Source: Phytophthora sp. 'mugwort'
Taxonomy: Eukaryota; Oomycota; Peronosporomycetes; Peronosporales; Peronosporaceae
Assembly: GCA_033558025.1 (NCBI GenBank)
Contig: JAUCEF010000014.1
Span: 2,046,001 to 2,110,000 of the forward strand
Reading direction: 5' to 3'
DNA: 64,000 nt
The position numbers were made by a program, and so were the translations under genes. The notes below the pieces were generated by a model, which ran no database searches, was not told the origin of the DNA, and worked only from the letters and a program-made list of their open reading frames with translations. This document shows, piece after piece, positions 11,901 to 23,159 of the stretch; the first letter of the stretch is position 1; each line of letters begins with the position of its first letter.

Positions 11901-13857
11901 ATCTCGGTGGAGATGCAATGGTGTCACAGCTGTCCAGGTCTGCTGATGGGAGTGCTGTTAAACTACAGGATGATCCAATGTTCGCCAAATACTTCAAGAT
12001 GCTGAAGATGGGACTTCCGAAGGGAGCAGTACGCCAGAAGATGAAGACTGAAGGTGTTGACGACCGTGCTCTGGATCTTGGTGGTGATGCGTTGGTCTCG
12101 GAGTTGAGTGCCCCGAAGAATGACATGAAGCTTCAGGATGACCCAATCTACTCGAAGTATTTTAAAATGTTGAAAATGGGACTACCTGAAGGTGCGGTCA
12201 GGCAAAAGATGGTGACGGAGAGTGTTAATCCGCGTGCATTGGAGCTCGGGCCTGACGCAACAATTTCTCAGTTGTCTGCTGGTGCGGAGGCTAAAGCAGC
12301 GATGAAGGCTGCAGTCGTGAAGCCCAAGCGTGCGCGTAAGAAGCTGCACTGGCAACCCATTTCTGAAGATCGATTAAGCAATGTGAACCAACAGACGATT
12401 TGGGAAGACGAAGATGATGACGTTGATTTCGACGTGGATATGGATGAACTCGAGGCGTTATTCTTCGCCAATCAGAACACGGGTGGTGCAAAGAAGAACT
12501 CTTCACGTGGTCAAAGTAAGGCTCTGAAGCGCAAACAGGCTGTGACGCTGATTGACGGGAAACGCGCAATGAATGCCGCCATTTCGTTAGCCCGAGTCAA
12601 GCTTTCTTACAGCGAAATTGCCCAGGCAGTGATGAAATTTAACCTAAGTGGACTGACGATCGAGCAACTCGTTGGAATTAATGAGTTTCTTCCTACTTCG
12701 GAGGAGGCAGCGCTGGTTTTGGGCTTCACCGGAGATAAGGAGATGCTGGGCGAGGTACATTCTTGAATTGTGTTTAGCAGGTGTCTTTTTTGCGCTAACA
12801 TTGTTGATATATTGTGGTCGTATGAATCAGGCCGAGAAATTTATTCTTGAGATTGCAAAGGTGAAGCGATACGGGCCTCGAATGGAGTGTTTGGTGTATA
12901 AACTTTCCTTCTCATCACGCAGCGCCGAGCTCGCTGCGTCCTTAGCACATTTGCAAAAAGCAGGCGAAGAAGTGAGGGGTAGCCGACTACTGAAGATCTT
13001 GCTGGCCATGGTGCTTAAGCTGGGTAATACACTGAATGGAAGCGGTGAGGAGAATGGGATCAAGGGCTTCACTGTCGACTCGCTGTTGCGTCTGGGGCAC
13101 ACGAAGGCAGTCAACCAGAAGACGACGGTGCTGCACTATTTAGTCCGGATCGTGAAGAAAAATCATCCTCAGGTACTTGACTTCCAGGTGGAGCTTCGAA
13201 GTGTTCCATTGGCGGCACGTGAATCTTTCGAGACAGTCGACGAAGAGTATAAGAAGTTGGAGAAGGGGTTGACAAGTCTCAATAATGAACTGGGAATTCT
13301 AGAAAAGGTTTGTTAAAGTCATGCTATGATACGAGCCAACTTTTTATACTAACTTACCCGGTTCGGCTATGTGTTTCGAGTAGCAAGCAGTCGAGAGCGT
13401 AGGGCTGGAAGTGACCATCAAGGCGATGCAGACTGCTGCGTCTGAAATTGAAACTCAAATGAAGACACTCGCAGACAGGATAACACAAGCAAGAGAGGAG
13501 GTTTCAAGTGTGCTCGACTACTTTGGCGAAGATCCAAAGCGAAACCCGACGGGGTTCTTCACCACGCTTGCATCTTTTTGCTCGGTATGTTTGTTGTCGC
13601 ATCGAAGCATATTGTATGTGGATGTAAAACTAACGTTGATCTGGTCTTGTGAACTCCGGTAGATGTTCCAACGTGCTCGTAATGAGGTGGACGCTGCCGA
13701 CGAAGCTGCACAACGGGCGGAGCGTGTGAAGATGCGTCGCTCGAACTCCCTGAGACCACCAGCGAAGACGAACAACGGAGCAATTTTCAAGTCGCGACCG
13801 ATTCTAGAGCGTTCTCAGACCACAGTTGAAAAACCGCGGGAAGCCGACGGTAACTAA
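8921..13857 (+). CDS. Formin with PTEN-like, PHD-finger, repeat and FH2 domains
   Basis: Four exons give a predicted 1,568-residue actin-nucleating formin: 8,921-12,754, 12,831-13,307, 13,384-13,584 and 13,663-13,857. All three introns are 76-78 bp, GT-AG and phase 0. The N-terminus is a PTEN-like phosphatase/C2 module; the active-site loop NCQTGKTRSG (Cys about 172) keeps the CX5R signature, although the usual preceding His is Asn. A PHD-type zinc finger follows at about 525-585 (CDTC...CAGRC..YYHTTC...WECDAC). Residues about 750-1,120 hold six tandem repeats of the type KYFKMLKMGLPEGAVRQKM, resembling the CCDC53/WASH-subunit motif. The FH2 domain starts with KKLHW (about 1,136) and continues with GNTLNG in exon 2. 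No proline-rich FH1 is seen, so profilin recruitment is unclear. A further 3' exon (donor at 13,850, acceptor near 13,934) is possible. It converges on the kinesin gene. Confidence 0.9.
11170..12290 (+). repeat. Six tandem CCDC53-like repeats inside the formin gene
   Basis: Six imperfect repeats of about 50-70 codons lie between the PHD finger and the FH2 domain. The core of each is K/QYxxYFKMLKMGxPxGAVxQKM followed by a short GVD-x-LDLGGD tail. The last four are most alike, suggesting recent tandem duplication; the first (near 11,179) is the most diverged. The motif resembles the conserved segment of the WASH-complex subunit CCDC53 and of some other FH2 proteins, where it may bind actin-regulatory partners. 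The - strand frame 11,602-12,126 is a by-product of this repeat. Confidence 0.8.
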
Positions 13858-14183
13858 CTAAAGCTACTACCAAATTTGTTCTCGTGCTGGTCATATTATA
13901 CGTAACGTTACTGTGAGGAATGTTTCTCACCAGGACATCCGCGGGTGTCGTATCGTCTTTATCTGAAATGGTTCGTTGATGTAAGAATTGCTCATCGCCA
14001 TCCAATCGACTTCGCCTTCATGCGCTTGCTAGGAGTTGCGACCCTCCTCGCTGGTGTCGGGGCCGACACAGGTCGGTTCGAAGCGAGGACCCGCACTGCT
14101 CCTCCAATAGGGCTACAAAATAAAGAGAAAAAATAATTAGATCATTGCAGTGTATGATAAAAAAAGGAAGGAATACGCAAAGC
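13858..14183. other. Shared 3' region of convergent formin and kinesin genes
   Basis: This 326 bp gap separates the formin stop from the kinesin stop. It contains an AATAAA hexamer (14,119-14,124) in an A-rich run that could serve as the formin polyadenylation signal. A + strand open frame (13,945-14,136) could be a further formin exon, since GT at 13,850 and AG before 13,935 would join it in phase; I judge this less likely than termination at 13,857. Confidence 0.5.
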
Positions 14184-16519
14184 TTACATCCGAGGTGCAG
14201 CCGGGGGATTGAGTTCCCGAGAGGGCAGCGAAGAAGACGAAGTCCCGAGAGTTGCTAACGACAGATCGAATGAGACTTGCTTCGACACTATCTTGCTCTT
14301 GTCTGTCCCATCCACCGTCAGTTCAAGAAGGTTTTCTTGGTTGCCACGTTGTTTCTTGAGGATGCTGGTCACAAGCAGATCCAGATGTTAATTGTCAACC
14401 AGGAGAGTGATCAGACTCGTGCGTACCTGCGAACTTTTTCAGAAGCTGACGATCTCTTCCTCTTGACTTGAGTCCGTTTAGGAGCCTCAGCTCTTTCATC
14501 TAGAGCCGACAGACTCAGTCGTCTCGAGAAATTGGTCGGAGGGGAAATTCCACTTGGTTTGCCATTGCTCGTCGTCCTGATCTCTGCAGTTTCGGGCGAA
14601 GATTCGTTGCCACGTAAAATATTTTCCGCGACGTTTTCAATGCCATTAAGGCCTTGAGCATTGGCAAGTTTCTCTCTGTTCACGCATTCCACACAGCACC
14701 GAGACTAGTTAGCCACCTGCATCAAACGAAATGGCAAGCATCGACCGCCTCAACACGCCGATCTGCTTACTTCCGAGCGTATAAACTCCACCTTCGCGAA
14801 GAGATTGGCGGTGGGAATTCTGGCGGTGACGGAGTCCTCATCTGCTGTAAAATTCTCCTGGCCTCATCGCCCTTCGACCTGCGCCGATGCTCTTCCTGGC
14901 GATACTCTTCCAGCCGCTTTTCATACTTCTTGCGCAGCTCCAGCTCCGCTGTCAGCTTGTCTTGAAGAGCCTGAATCTGGGAAACCTGGTTGGCCACCTG
15001 TAGACACAAAAATGAGTACACATCAGTATGACAAGCTGAGCTAGGATAGACGACCGTGCCAGACCCGTACCACTCCGTTAAGTCGAGTGATCTCCGCACG
15101 CTCAGTGCGACGCGACTTGCCCATTTGAATATGACTCACACGCGACGCAAACTTGAGCGAGTTGATGGTCTCGTTCACGTCGGCGCTTCTGGGGCTCACG
15201 TGCACAAGAAGAAGTGTGCGGTTTGCACTACCACTCAGTGAGTCCTGCAGCAGATGCGTAAGCTTCGAGTTCCGGAACGGGATGTGCTTCTCCTTGGCCA
15301 GCAACGCCGACAGAACGTCACCCACAGCTGCGAGCGACTTGTTAATGTGCTGCGATTCCCGCACGGTAAGTGTCGGGGTGTCTGCCGTCTTCGAAAGTCG
15401 TTCCGAGCCTGCCAAGTCCACAAGAGCCAACCTGCCTGTATCAGCTTCACCGTTTGCCTTGCTCGTACGTCGAATATCAATCATCAAGACGGTGTGGGAG
15501 CGATTGCTGTGGTCATTCTTTATCGCCGTGCGACTGGTTTTACTCCGAGTAATGGCGTCATATAGCTCCTTGGCACTCGGCACAGTGACTATCTCAACGT
15601 TCTTCAAGTAGACGCCATTCTCGCCATGTCGGATCTCCAGTGTCGACGGCGCGTTGCTCAGTTGATTGCCGCACATGCTGGTAGCGCCAACGTGGCATCC
15701 CATGCTCGAACCTGACGGCGAGCCCCTGTCCACTGAACCTGTAGCTGTAGAAGGTGTAGAGCCTGTGCTTGAAGTGTTACCACTGGGCTGAGCTAGCAGA
15801 TCGTAGACTTCTTCATTGTAGATTTCCACCATCTGCACGCTCACGTAGAAGTCATAGACGTGTTGCTGTTGTGCTGCCGAGGCGTAGATGAGCTCAGCTG
15901 CTCTGTAATAGAGTCCTTTGTCGCCTTCCGTGCCCTGCATCGTGTGAGTTTTGCCAGCGCCCGTCTGGCCGTAGGCGAACACGCAAGCGTGGTGGCCCGC
16001 AACGGCCGAGCGCACGAGGGGCGCCACCTCCTTGAAGACCGTGAGCTGCGAGTGTTGTTCGTGGAAGACCCTAGAGAACGAGAAGCTCTTGTAGAGGGCG
16101 CCATCCACAGGCGAGAAAACACTCAGCTCCTGGGTTGACTCGACCTGCACGCGTTTGCGACGTCGATCCGGGCTCGTACCCTCGCTCTCCTCGCCGCTGG
16201 AGCCCGTGGCGGCCACCGGCATAGGACGCACGCGGCACAGCACGCGGATGTTGCCCTGTAGCTCGGCCAGACGCGTCTCCAGCTGTCCGCGGGCCGCGCG
16301 TTCGTGGGCCAAAGCGTCGGTCGACGCGCGCTCCCGCTGCCTGCCGCGCTCCAGCGCAGAGACGAGCTCAGCGCCCAAGACGCCGAAGTCACGGCCGCAC
16401 AGGCGGAAGGACGTGGCTACGTCGCGCTTGAGCGCCAAGAGGCTGGCACGTAGCTGGGACGCCAGCTCGCGCGTCGACGCCGGCGGCGCGGACGCTGCTC
16501 CGACGTCGTTGTCGGCCAT
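14184..16519 (-). CDS. Kinesin-14-like motor protein
   Basis: Four exons read on the - strand give about 701 residues: 16,519-15,071, 14,997-14,771, 14,675-14,427 and 14,364-14,184, with GT-AG introns of 62-95 bp. A short N-terminal helical region (about 1-87) leads through ELQGNIRVLCRVRP, the neck/motor junction wording of minus-end-directed kinesin-14s. Motor motifs are present: P-loop YGQTGAGKT (about 182-190), switch I NDHSNRSH, switch II DLAGSE and HINKSL. A roughly 50-residue Ser/Thr/Gly-rich insertion follows DLLAQPSGN within the motor. Behind the motor come a charged coiled coil (ALQDKLTAELELRKKYEKRL) and a basic Ser-rich tail. The motor is therefore central, unlike classic C-terminal kinesin-14s. 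ATG at 16,519 is the first in frame. The role would be microtubule sliding or minus-end transport. Confidence 0.88.
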
Positions 16520-17330
16520 GGTCTTACTTTGAGTATGGGGATCGGCACTGTTTGAACCTGGTTCAGGCGCGAAATGGAGCGCGCCAAAATATTTATTTTT
16601 GGTAAGAATCGGATATAAGTTTGTAGAGGTTGGAAGTGATTTCAGGGAATTGGAATTAAAATTGAAATGTGTCTATCAAGTGTCGCGTAGGAACACACGC
16701 GAATATTACGTCTGTCAGTGCTTGCCACCCACAAGACACGCTTTTGTCCACTTGGACTCGGCGGATATGGGGTGAAGTTTCGACCTGAAGGCCTTGACTC
16801 TGCCTTACACCGGGTTGGTAAGTGGCCCTGTGCGCCTTGACTCGTCGATAAGTCAGCCAAGCACTCCAACATCCCTAGCCACGAGCAAAGACTAACTGCT
16901 ATCATGGAGGCACACTTCTTGCAACCTCGCTGGTGATCAGAAAAAAGGGAAGGGGACGGTCCTGGACTTTTCAGCCGGTAGCGAGGCTTTCCTTAGCACT
17001 CCTGGGTCGGACGAACTCGTCATCGGCACTCGGCTCGAGACGCTTCTTCTTCGTCTCTTGGCGCTGCCGGGTGGATGAACACGGCACACATTCAACTAGC
17101 CGTCGTGTCCACCGACAGGCATCATTCTGGCGATCGAGCAGGACCAAACGCTGCGAACCCTTACCGCAGCCGGACTTGAATCTTGTGCGATCGGGAAAAA
17201 AACGGTTCTGTTTGTTGCGCATGAAGGCGATTATCTCTTAATCTACAATTTCCTTTTCATACAAAATATCTAATGTGAACTTGTCCGTTATGTAATCGCC
17301 GAGATCTCGGCGACTGCTCTCGACAGATGG
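16520..17330. other. Intergenic region upstream of the kinesin
   Basis: Apart from the possible kinesin promoter I see no gene. Open frames on both strands lack recognisable motifs and are not conserved in style with neighbouring genes. The transition into retroelement debris occurs somewhere after about 17,240. Confidence 0.45.
16571..16577 (-). promoter_or_regulatory. Possible Inr-like site for the kinesin gene
   Basis: On the - strand CCATTTC matches the oomycete initiator core YCAYTYY, 52 bp upstream of the kinesin ATG. It is embedded in a GGCGCG...CGCGCC inverted context. The motif is short, so support is weak. Confidence 0.3.
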
Positions 17331-18526
17331 CTGTCCGGATAGCCATTCGGACACGACTAGTGGTGGTTGTCCGTTGCCGACGTCTTCTAGCACACACTGT
17401 TCCGTGTGGGACACGTCCATGGTATTATTTGACCAATCCGCGTCCGGTTGGACATTAACCTTCACCCTCTCCACAGGGGGTCACGACAATCGAATCGTTA
17501 ACGGCGGTAACGAGGGTGGCCACATTCTGGGGCCATTCCCGACAGCTCAACTGCCCCCCCCCCCTCCCTCCCAACGCATCGCGAACCGAGCGTCATGGCG
17601 TCTGTCCGTTGCTGTGTTCATGGGCTCGTGATATGGTCCTTCTTATGGACATTACAACGGTATTAACTCGTCGGTACGTTTGACCGCAACAACACTGGTC
17701 TCTTTGTACGACATCTTATGTCGGTTTGATGTTTCTGTATCGGTCTTGTTTCAGAGCACGATCGAAGCTCCGGTCGTGTGTCCCGCCAGTGCTGCTTTCC
17801 CTGTTCTGGATAGAGATTTGTCTGCTAGGCTTCTGGTCATCACCCGGGCTTGATGGTGACTCGGTGGTTCGTCACGACGCGTCTTGTCATAGATGATCCA
17901 CTTGGATGTAGTTTGACGTTCCAGTGCTCACGCAGGCGTCGACCTTTGTATCTGCTAACTCGCCGTCGGCTTTGATGACAGCCACGCCGAGGGCACCTTC
18001 GTCTGTGCCCAACTCTGACAAGGTTGTCCCGACAGAGGATCCTGGTCTGACACCATATCATGCCATCACTTCTGCTGGCTCGCCATCACCGGTAAGTCAT
18101 GTCCACTTATCATCTTGTACAACCAATATCAGATGATCATCAAAAATTCGTTCATCCTTCCAGCATCTGGAGCACTTGCTTGCCCCTCGTTTGTCTGACA
18201 TTAGGGGACAATATTGCATGGCTTGCTGATGGATGCGACAAAGGAAATATCCAAAAGTCTAACCGTGATTTTCGGTGCGCATTTCGTTGAGACTGTTTGG
18301 TGTCTTGCCCAGCTGATACTAACCCGCCGTAGCGGGGGAAAAAAACGAAACTTTGTTTATTCCCGATCTCATTGCCGAAATTCGCTAGCCTGAACATCCG
18401 CGGGGCTTCGCTGAAGAACCCGGGAACCTCCGAGCTTCTGGTCACGATGGCTGGTGCGGACAAGTTCGCAGCTGAACGTTCAGCCATGGCTTTCGAGATG
18501 AAGCTCGAGACGGTTGAGTTGTTGTC

Positions 18527-19015
18527 GTGCAAGCCCGCGCTGAAATTGTGGAGCTCACTCGTCTCTGGAAAGCATCAGAAAGCCATCATATCACCAGCGA
18601 CAAGTTTCATTTTGCGTGTCTACCTGAGTCTGGAGAGCGACAAGCTCTCCAGACTCAGGTAGACACGCAAAATAAAACCACGGCTAAACTCACTGGACTC
18701 CTGAATGCTGCCGACGCCTCACGCGATGCTTTGGCGCACAAGGTCAAGCGTGGCTGGCAATTCTTCAAGAAGGACTTGACAGTATGTGCGAAGCGAATCA
18801 GCATCCTCCATCGTCATCTCACAGGCAAGGGAGATGCTGCAGCCGACCGAATGCAACGTGCTCTCCTGTTGGACATGAAGTTCGTCGTGGAACATACACT
18901 TCGGGCTAGCAGGGTCCTTCGGCAGTTCGTTAAAGGTCGCAATTTGGACTCCGACTTGTTGCTGATTATGTCCATGCTACGTTCCATCATAAACTTCGTC
19001 TCATCATCTCCTTGA
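18527..19015 (+). pseudogene. Coiled-coil gag-like fragment
   Basis: The frame gives about 160 residues, helical throughout, with heptad-like spacing (for example TTAKLTGLLNAADASRDAL and FFKKDLTVCAKRISILHRHL). Its style resembles the coiled-coil start of the - strand gag-like ORF at 38,472. A 30-nt perfect inverted repeat (18,609-18,673) sits inside it, which would be unusual in a functional coding region. No catalytic motif is present. Confidence 0.4.
18609..18673. repeat. Perfect 30-nt inverted repeat (hairpin)
   Basis: The arms 18,609-18,638 and 18,644-18,673 are exact reverse complements, separated by the 5-nt loop GACAA. The stem begins ATTTTGCGTGTCTACC. It lies inside a coiled-coil frame of retroelement origin. 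Confidence 0.9.
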
Positions 19016-21463
19016 CTGTGGTGTTGTAGGCGATGCCTCGGGGAGCTTGACATTGGCTTGCTAGACCTGGATCCACAAGCGACTGAAATTACGTAAGATC
19101 TTGTTATGGATATGGACCCATCCACGTTAGCTAAGGCACAAAAAATCGAACTGCCTCATCAAGTGCATCGTCTACGCGACACTCCACCAATTGAAGTCGC
19201 CCCTGCGACTACTAACTACGCCACCGTCTCGTCGGGGATGGTTCAGGAACACAACCGAGTTACCAGATTTGCCATTGAGGTTTGTGGTACAGTGAATTCG
19301 GAAACGAGAGTTGCTCTGGCGTATTTGGAATCTTTAACAAGGTCTCCCCCTCCACAACCGTCACCTCTTGGGAAACGGTCTCTAGCGTCAAACAGCATTC
19401 AGCTGGTCACGCAAGATCAGGAAAGCTCGCTCAGGTCACCATTCAAGAAAAGGAATGAACCCCAATCAGTGAAGTTCCGGTCCAAGGCCTCCGTCGTCTT
19501 TTACATCAAGATCTGAATCATCACTGAAGCCGAGGTCTGCGTCTAGATGTTTGACGTTATAATGGAGAAGAGAAGAAAAACGGTTCGTTGACAGCTGCCG
19601 AGTTGGAGGCCTTTGAGCAAGGAACTGACACGCGACTGAGGTAGATCTCCATCGCGTCCTTCCATGCCAGCACTAGACCCACGACCATTAAGGATCAATG
19701 GCAAGGCTGTATGCCCATACGTTACAGTTCTGGGTCATATGACGGTGGCCCTTGGGCCCAATCCGAACAGCGCCACGTTACCGAAGAACTCGCTCCCATA
19801 GCTATAGGGTAGCAACCGCTGACACGTCCATCGTCCAAGGATTTAGAGTTTGCCAACGTGTTCGCGGAGCGTGGTTTTCCGACTTCGGATGTTCGGATAT
19901 GCTGCTTTCGCATCCTCAATTTTCATGACACCTCTCCCTATTCCAGGAGATCTTGCCACTACAAATTCAGTCAAAGGGGTCAAGCATTCGCCGATTGTGT
20001 CGGTCCCAAGCACCCATATCAAGCCTTCCACGGGAAGCTCCCTCACCGCGCTTTTCTGTTTATTGTGAAACCATTTATGCTGGATGTGCATGTCTTGATT
20101 CGTGGAACCAAAGTTGCCCGTAACGTCGAAATTCAGCGCCAAGCATATGATCATAAATACGAGAGCTCGGAGAGTGACGACGTGTGAAGTTCATTGCGGG
20201 AGCGTAGTCACTGCCCTCCAAGTTTCGCTGCAAAAGATGCGCTGGAAACACCAGTAGGGGGGGGGACTCAGTGGGGACACATCTCTCGTTTAGGCTGCTT
20301 GAACGGCCTGGCACCAATATCTCCAAGCACGAAATAAGCGTGCTGATACCCTAGGAACAAATTTACGCAGTTGTGGAAGTGGGTCTGGAAGTGATGTGTT
20401 CAGAAGGACAAGCAGTCTCAAGCGTTGCCGGCCGAGTTCTTATTTGAGCCGTCGGGTGCCCCTGTTTTCGTTTGAGGTATTGTCGTGGGTTCCTGCCACC
20501 GACGATTCGTATAGTGCAGTGTGGCAGTTCTGGATACGGAGCAGTAACTGTTGGGTCGACTTTTTTCGTCTGAGCACCCCTACAACACCACTTTCGTTCC
20601 AAGTACCGCTTCCTCGAATTGTCCATATCTCGGAGAACGATTAAGAACGATGTCGTCAAGGATGTGAAGATGTATTTCGGACCGGACTGACAAGAATATC
20701 TCATCTGCGTGGTACTAGCGAATCGAGGCTTGACAGCGCGCTGGAACTGGCGGGGCATCGGCTGCATCTGTTATCGAGCGTTCCGCCGACTAAGACTAAG
20801 ACTCAGTGATGGCCGGCATAGTATCGGCTTGTTGCGGCAATGCAGTTGGCGTGCTTCGAGTCCATATCCGCTCGTAAATCCCTCTTATATCGAGATTCCG
20901 TTCACAGCTCAAATGTTATATGTAGTTGCTGCGGTAGCCGTTTTCGTCTGCGCTCTTGGGCTGCATTGCCCCAAGTACAGGTCATCCATTTGGCAATGAT
21001 GATTACCTAGACTTCATCAGCGACCTGGCCAATTTGCGATCGGCGTTCGCTGTGTCGGCGTAGTCGCAGCCATTCCGTCACAGGTGAGGTTGGAGATTGG
21101 TTCCCATGTAGGTTCATCCTGGGCATCCCACTGATCATGAACCCACACACGAGTCACCCTGCCCTCGTAGACATGTGCATCCGGCCATCGAGGATTGCTT
21201 CACTTCGCTTTCTGCTGCAAGTCGGTCCGGCTCCCAACTGTCTTCCGGTTGGAGTTCCCCGTCAAAATAAAAACGTTAACCTTCGGTCACTGCTTGTGCC
21301 AGCTTAGCCTTCGGTCTGTCCCCCTACTTGCTCACTGCCTTTAGTCGCGGTGCATGCACCACGGGATAGAATGAAAACGATAGCCACATCGGTCGGGCAA
21401 TTCCAACTCGTACGCGTAGTCCTCGATTTCCGCTTAACTCAGAAGGTCCGTCTACCGATGCTT

Positions 21464-23121
21464 TAGCTTCTTGGTCAAAGACGCCCGAGCGCCAGGGAGA
21501 CCAGGCTCACCCAAGAGGACGAAGAGAAACCTCGTTCTCCGGTCAAGAACTTGACGCTTGCTGAGGCAACTGCCCGCGTCAAGGCTGCTAAGGCTGCAGC
21601 AACCTCGGAAGTCAGCAGTAAGCGTCGGGCTACTTTCCTGTCTCCAATCCGTGTAGGGTATGGGGCCATCACGTTTACGAACAAGGATCTCTTCAGCTCT
21701 TCTCCCGACGAGGAGGCAGAGGGCCAAGTCGACCGAGAGATCTCCAACGATCTCGACGGCCAGCAGTCGGAGTACCAGGCTGCCCGTCATAAGGGAGTGC
21801 GGGCCCCGGCGACCCGGTCGCCTGTGAAGTATTCTTCACCTGTCCATGGGGGACCACCTTACCTCTCGGGTACTTCCCTCCTGATGAGTCCTACGGAGCC
21901 GACGCCTACATAGGTCAGCTCCAGCCGCCTCGCGTGCTTGTTGGCGGGCGCTCTTCTCAGGGCGCTTATGAGCGCCACCTGGTGGCCAAGCAGCCACTGT
22001 TGCAAAATGTGAGCATCGCTCGGTGCGTGCTCCTGGCACCGCACAACATCCCGCTCAAGGGGGCCACGAGCCGGCGAAAGAAGTCAGATCTCCGGTCGGG
22101 ACTGCGATCTGTGTGGGACTATCCAGACGTGATGCCCCAATACTGTTGCTCTTTCCAAGAGGCCGAAGCCGTCTTTGGAAGTCGGTAGCTACGCGCTGCT
22201 CACAAGGACAACTCGAGGTTCCGGCAGGATCTCACCCTGGAGGCCATCCTTGATCTTCGAGATCTGCGTATTGAGTTTGCCCATGTGGTAGGCAAACGGC
22301 AGATCTCTCGAGAACTGCAGAAATATTCCGCTTCTAGCGCTCATGATTAGAGCGGGTATGGTCTTGGCTCTACGACCACGCCCCGTTCGGGCAAGAAAGC
22401 CCGAGCTATTTACGAAGCCCCCGCTGATTCTGTTCCCAGATCGCGACAACCTTCGGACAGTCAGCCTGGAGCCGTTCGTACGGCTCCCAGGAGCATTCAG
22501 CTTCCGAGTACCCCCTCCACTTCACGCGGAGCTGGCTCTTCCCGTGAACGCGCCGCTTCTGGAGCGCACGCTCCACGTGGTAGTGGGTCTCCCCATTACG
22601 ATCGAGGAGAGCGGGTAGTGCCCTCGAACGAGTACGCGTATGAGGCGCCACCCCTCCGGTCCAGCTCAGGACCTGGTGTGCCGCCTTTGGCTCCACCTCG
22701 GGTCGTTGAAGACGCCACTCTTCGTTGTCGAGTCCGTGCGCTTGGACTTGGTGTGGGCGGGGCTTCCGCCGCTCTGGCCGCGAGCGCTGGGGTCCTTGGG
22801 CCGATTCGTGACGACATTAATCGTCTGGTCGATGACTTGTCGCCCCTTGAAGGACGGGTCGACCGTCGTACAAATGACGTGGATGAGATCTTCCAACGTC
22901 TCGATGCCTTTTGGGCGTCCATGGACCGAGTCCAACAGGAGTTGTCTCTCATCCGGGACCTCCTGCGGCCTGAGTCCCAGGCGGGAGTACCTCCTGCGTA
23001 CTCCCAGCCGTATCAGTATGGTTCATACTCGGCGTATGCAGCCGGTGTTCCTTGGTATGGAGCCCCTTCCGCGGTCCCGCAAGGGACTTGGGTTTCTGGG
23101 CCTGGGCGCGCAGAGAGATGA
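21464..23121 (+). pseudogene. Long ORF antisense to the 3' end of the - strand gypsy element
   Basis: A protein-like + strand reading frame runs about 550 codons, broken by one frame change near 21,830 and in-frame TAG codons near 22,186 and 22,348. The parts are a Pro/Ser-rich start (KPRSPVKNLTLAEATARVKA), a segment reading YFPPDESYGADAYIGQLQPP, a helical segment (LTLEAILDLRDLRIEFAHVV), a Ser/Gly/Arg-rich stretch, a coiled coil (IRDDINRLVDDLSPLEGRVD) and a Tyr-rich tail. From 22,351 to 23,121 it is uninterrupted. It overlaps, on the opposite strand, the chromodomain (22,406-22,696) and the integrase-chromodomain linker. A similar antisense ORF occurs in the second chromovirus (59,243-60,713). 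No known domain recognised. Confidence 0.5.
22406..22696 (-). pseudogene. Chromodomain of element G1
   Basis: The - strand frame reads HYHVERALQKRR, then QLRVKWRGYSEAECSWEPYE and a helix (CPKVVAIWEQ). These are the aromatic-cage Tyr and Trp positions and the helix of a chromodomain, which directs chromovirus integration towards modified histones. It is separated from the integrase by a roughly 460 bp linker, in which the sense frame is broken and the antisense frame is open. Confidence 0.8.
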
Positions 23122-23159
23122 GTCGCAGCCTCGCTTTGAGGAGCTGGGGCTTGTGAGCC

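Larger units (their letters stand above)
17340..21460 (+). mobile_element. Degraded retroelement gag-like debris on the + strand
   Basis: This 4 kb holds short, frame-shifted + strand coding pieces that look like an old structural (gag-like) polyprotein: a coiled-coil piece at 18,527-19,015, a Ser/Pro-rich piece at 19,106-19,516, and a basic piece at 19,858-20,187 that ends in an acidic SSESDDV tail. Intervening stretches (17,640-18,370, 20,330-21,460) show nothing I can support. A C-run lies at 17,552. No LTR, RT or integrase was recognised in the stretch itself. It may belong with the + strand ORF at 21,464-23,121, but the link is only positional. Confidence 0.4.

Noticed and set aside
11602..12126. 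174-codon - strand ORF inside the formin
   Set aside because: It is antisense to the tandem repeats, and its own periodic Ser/Arg-rich pattern follows from them. The sense strand has clear domains.
17552..17568. Poly-C runs here and at about 39,763 and 50,367
   Set aside because: These are simple homopolymer tracts, the last within an intron pyrimidine tract. No further meaning can be supported.
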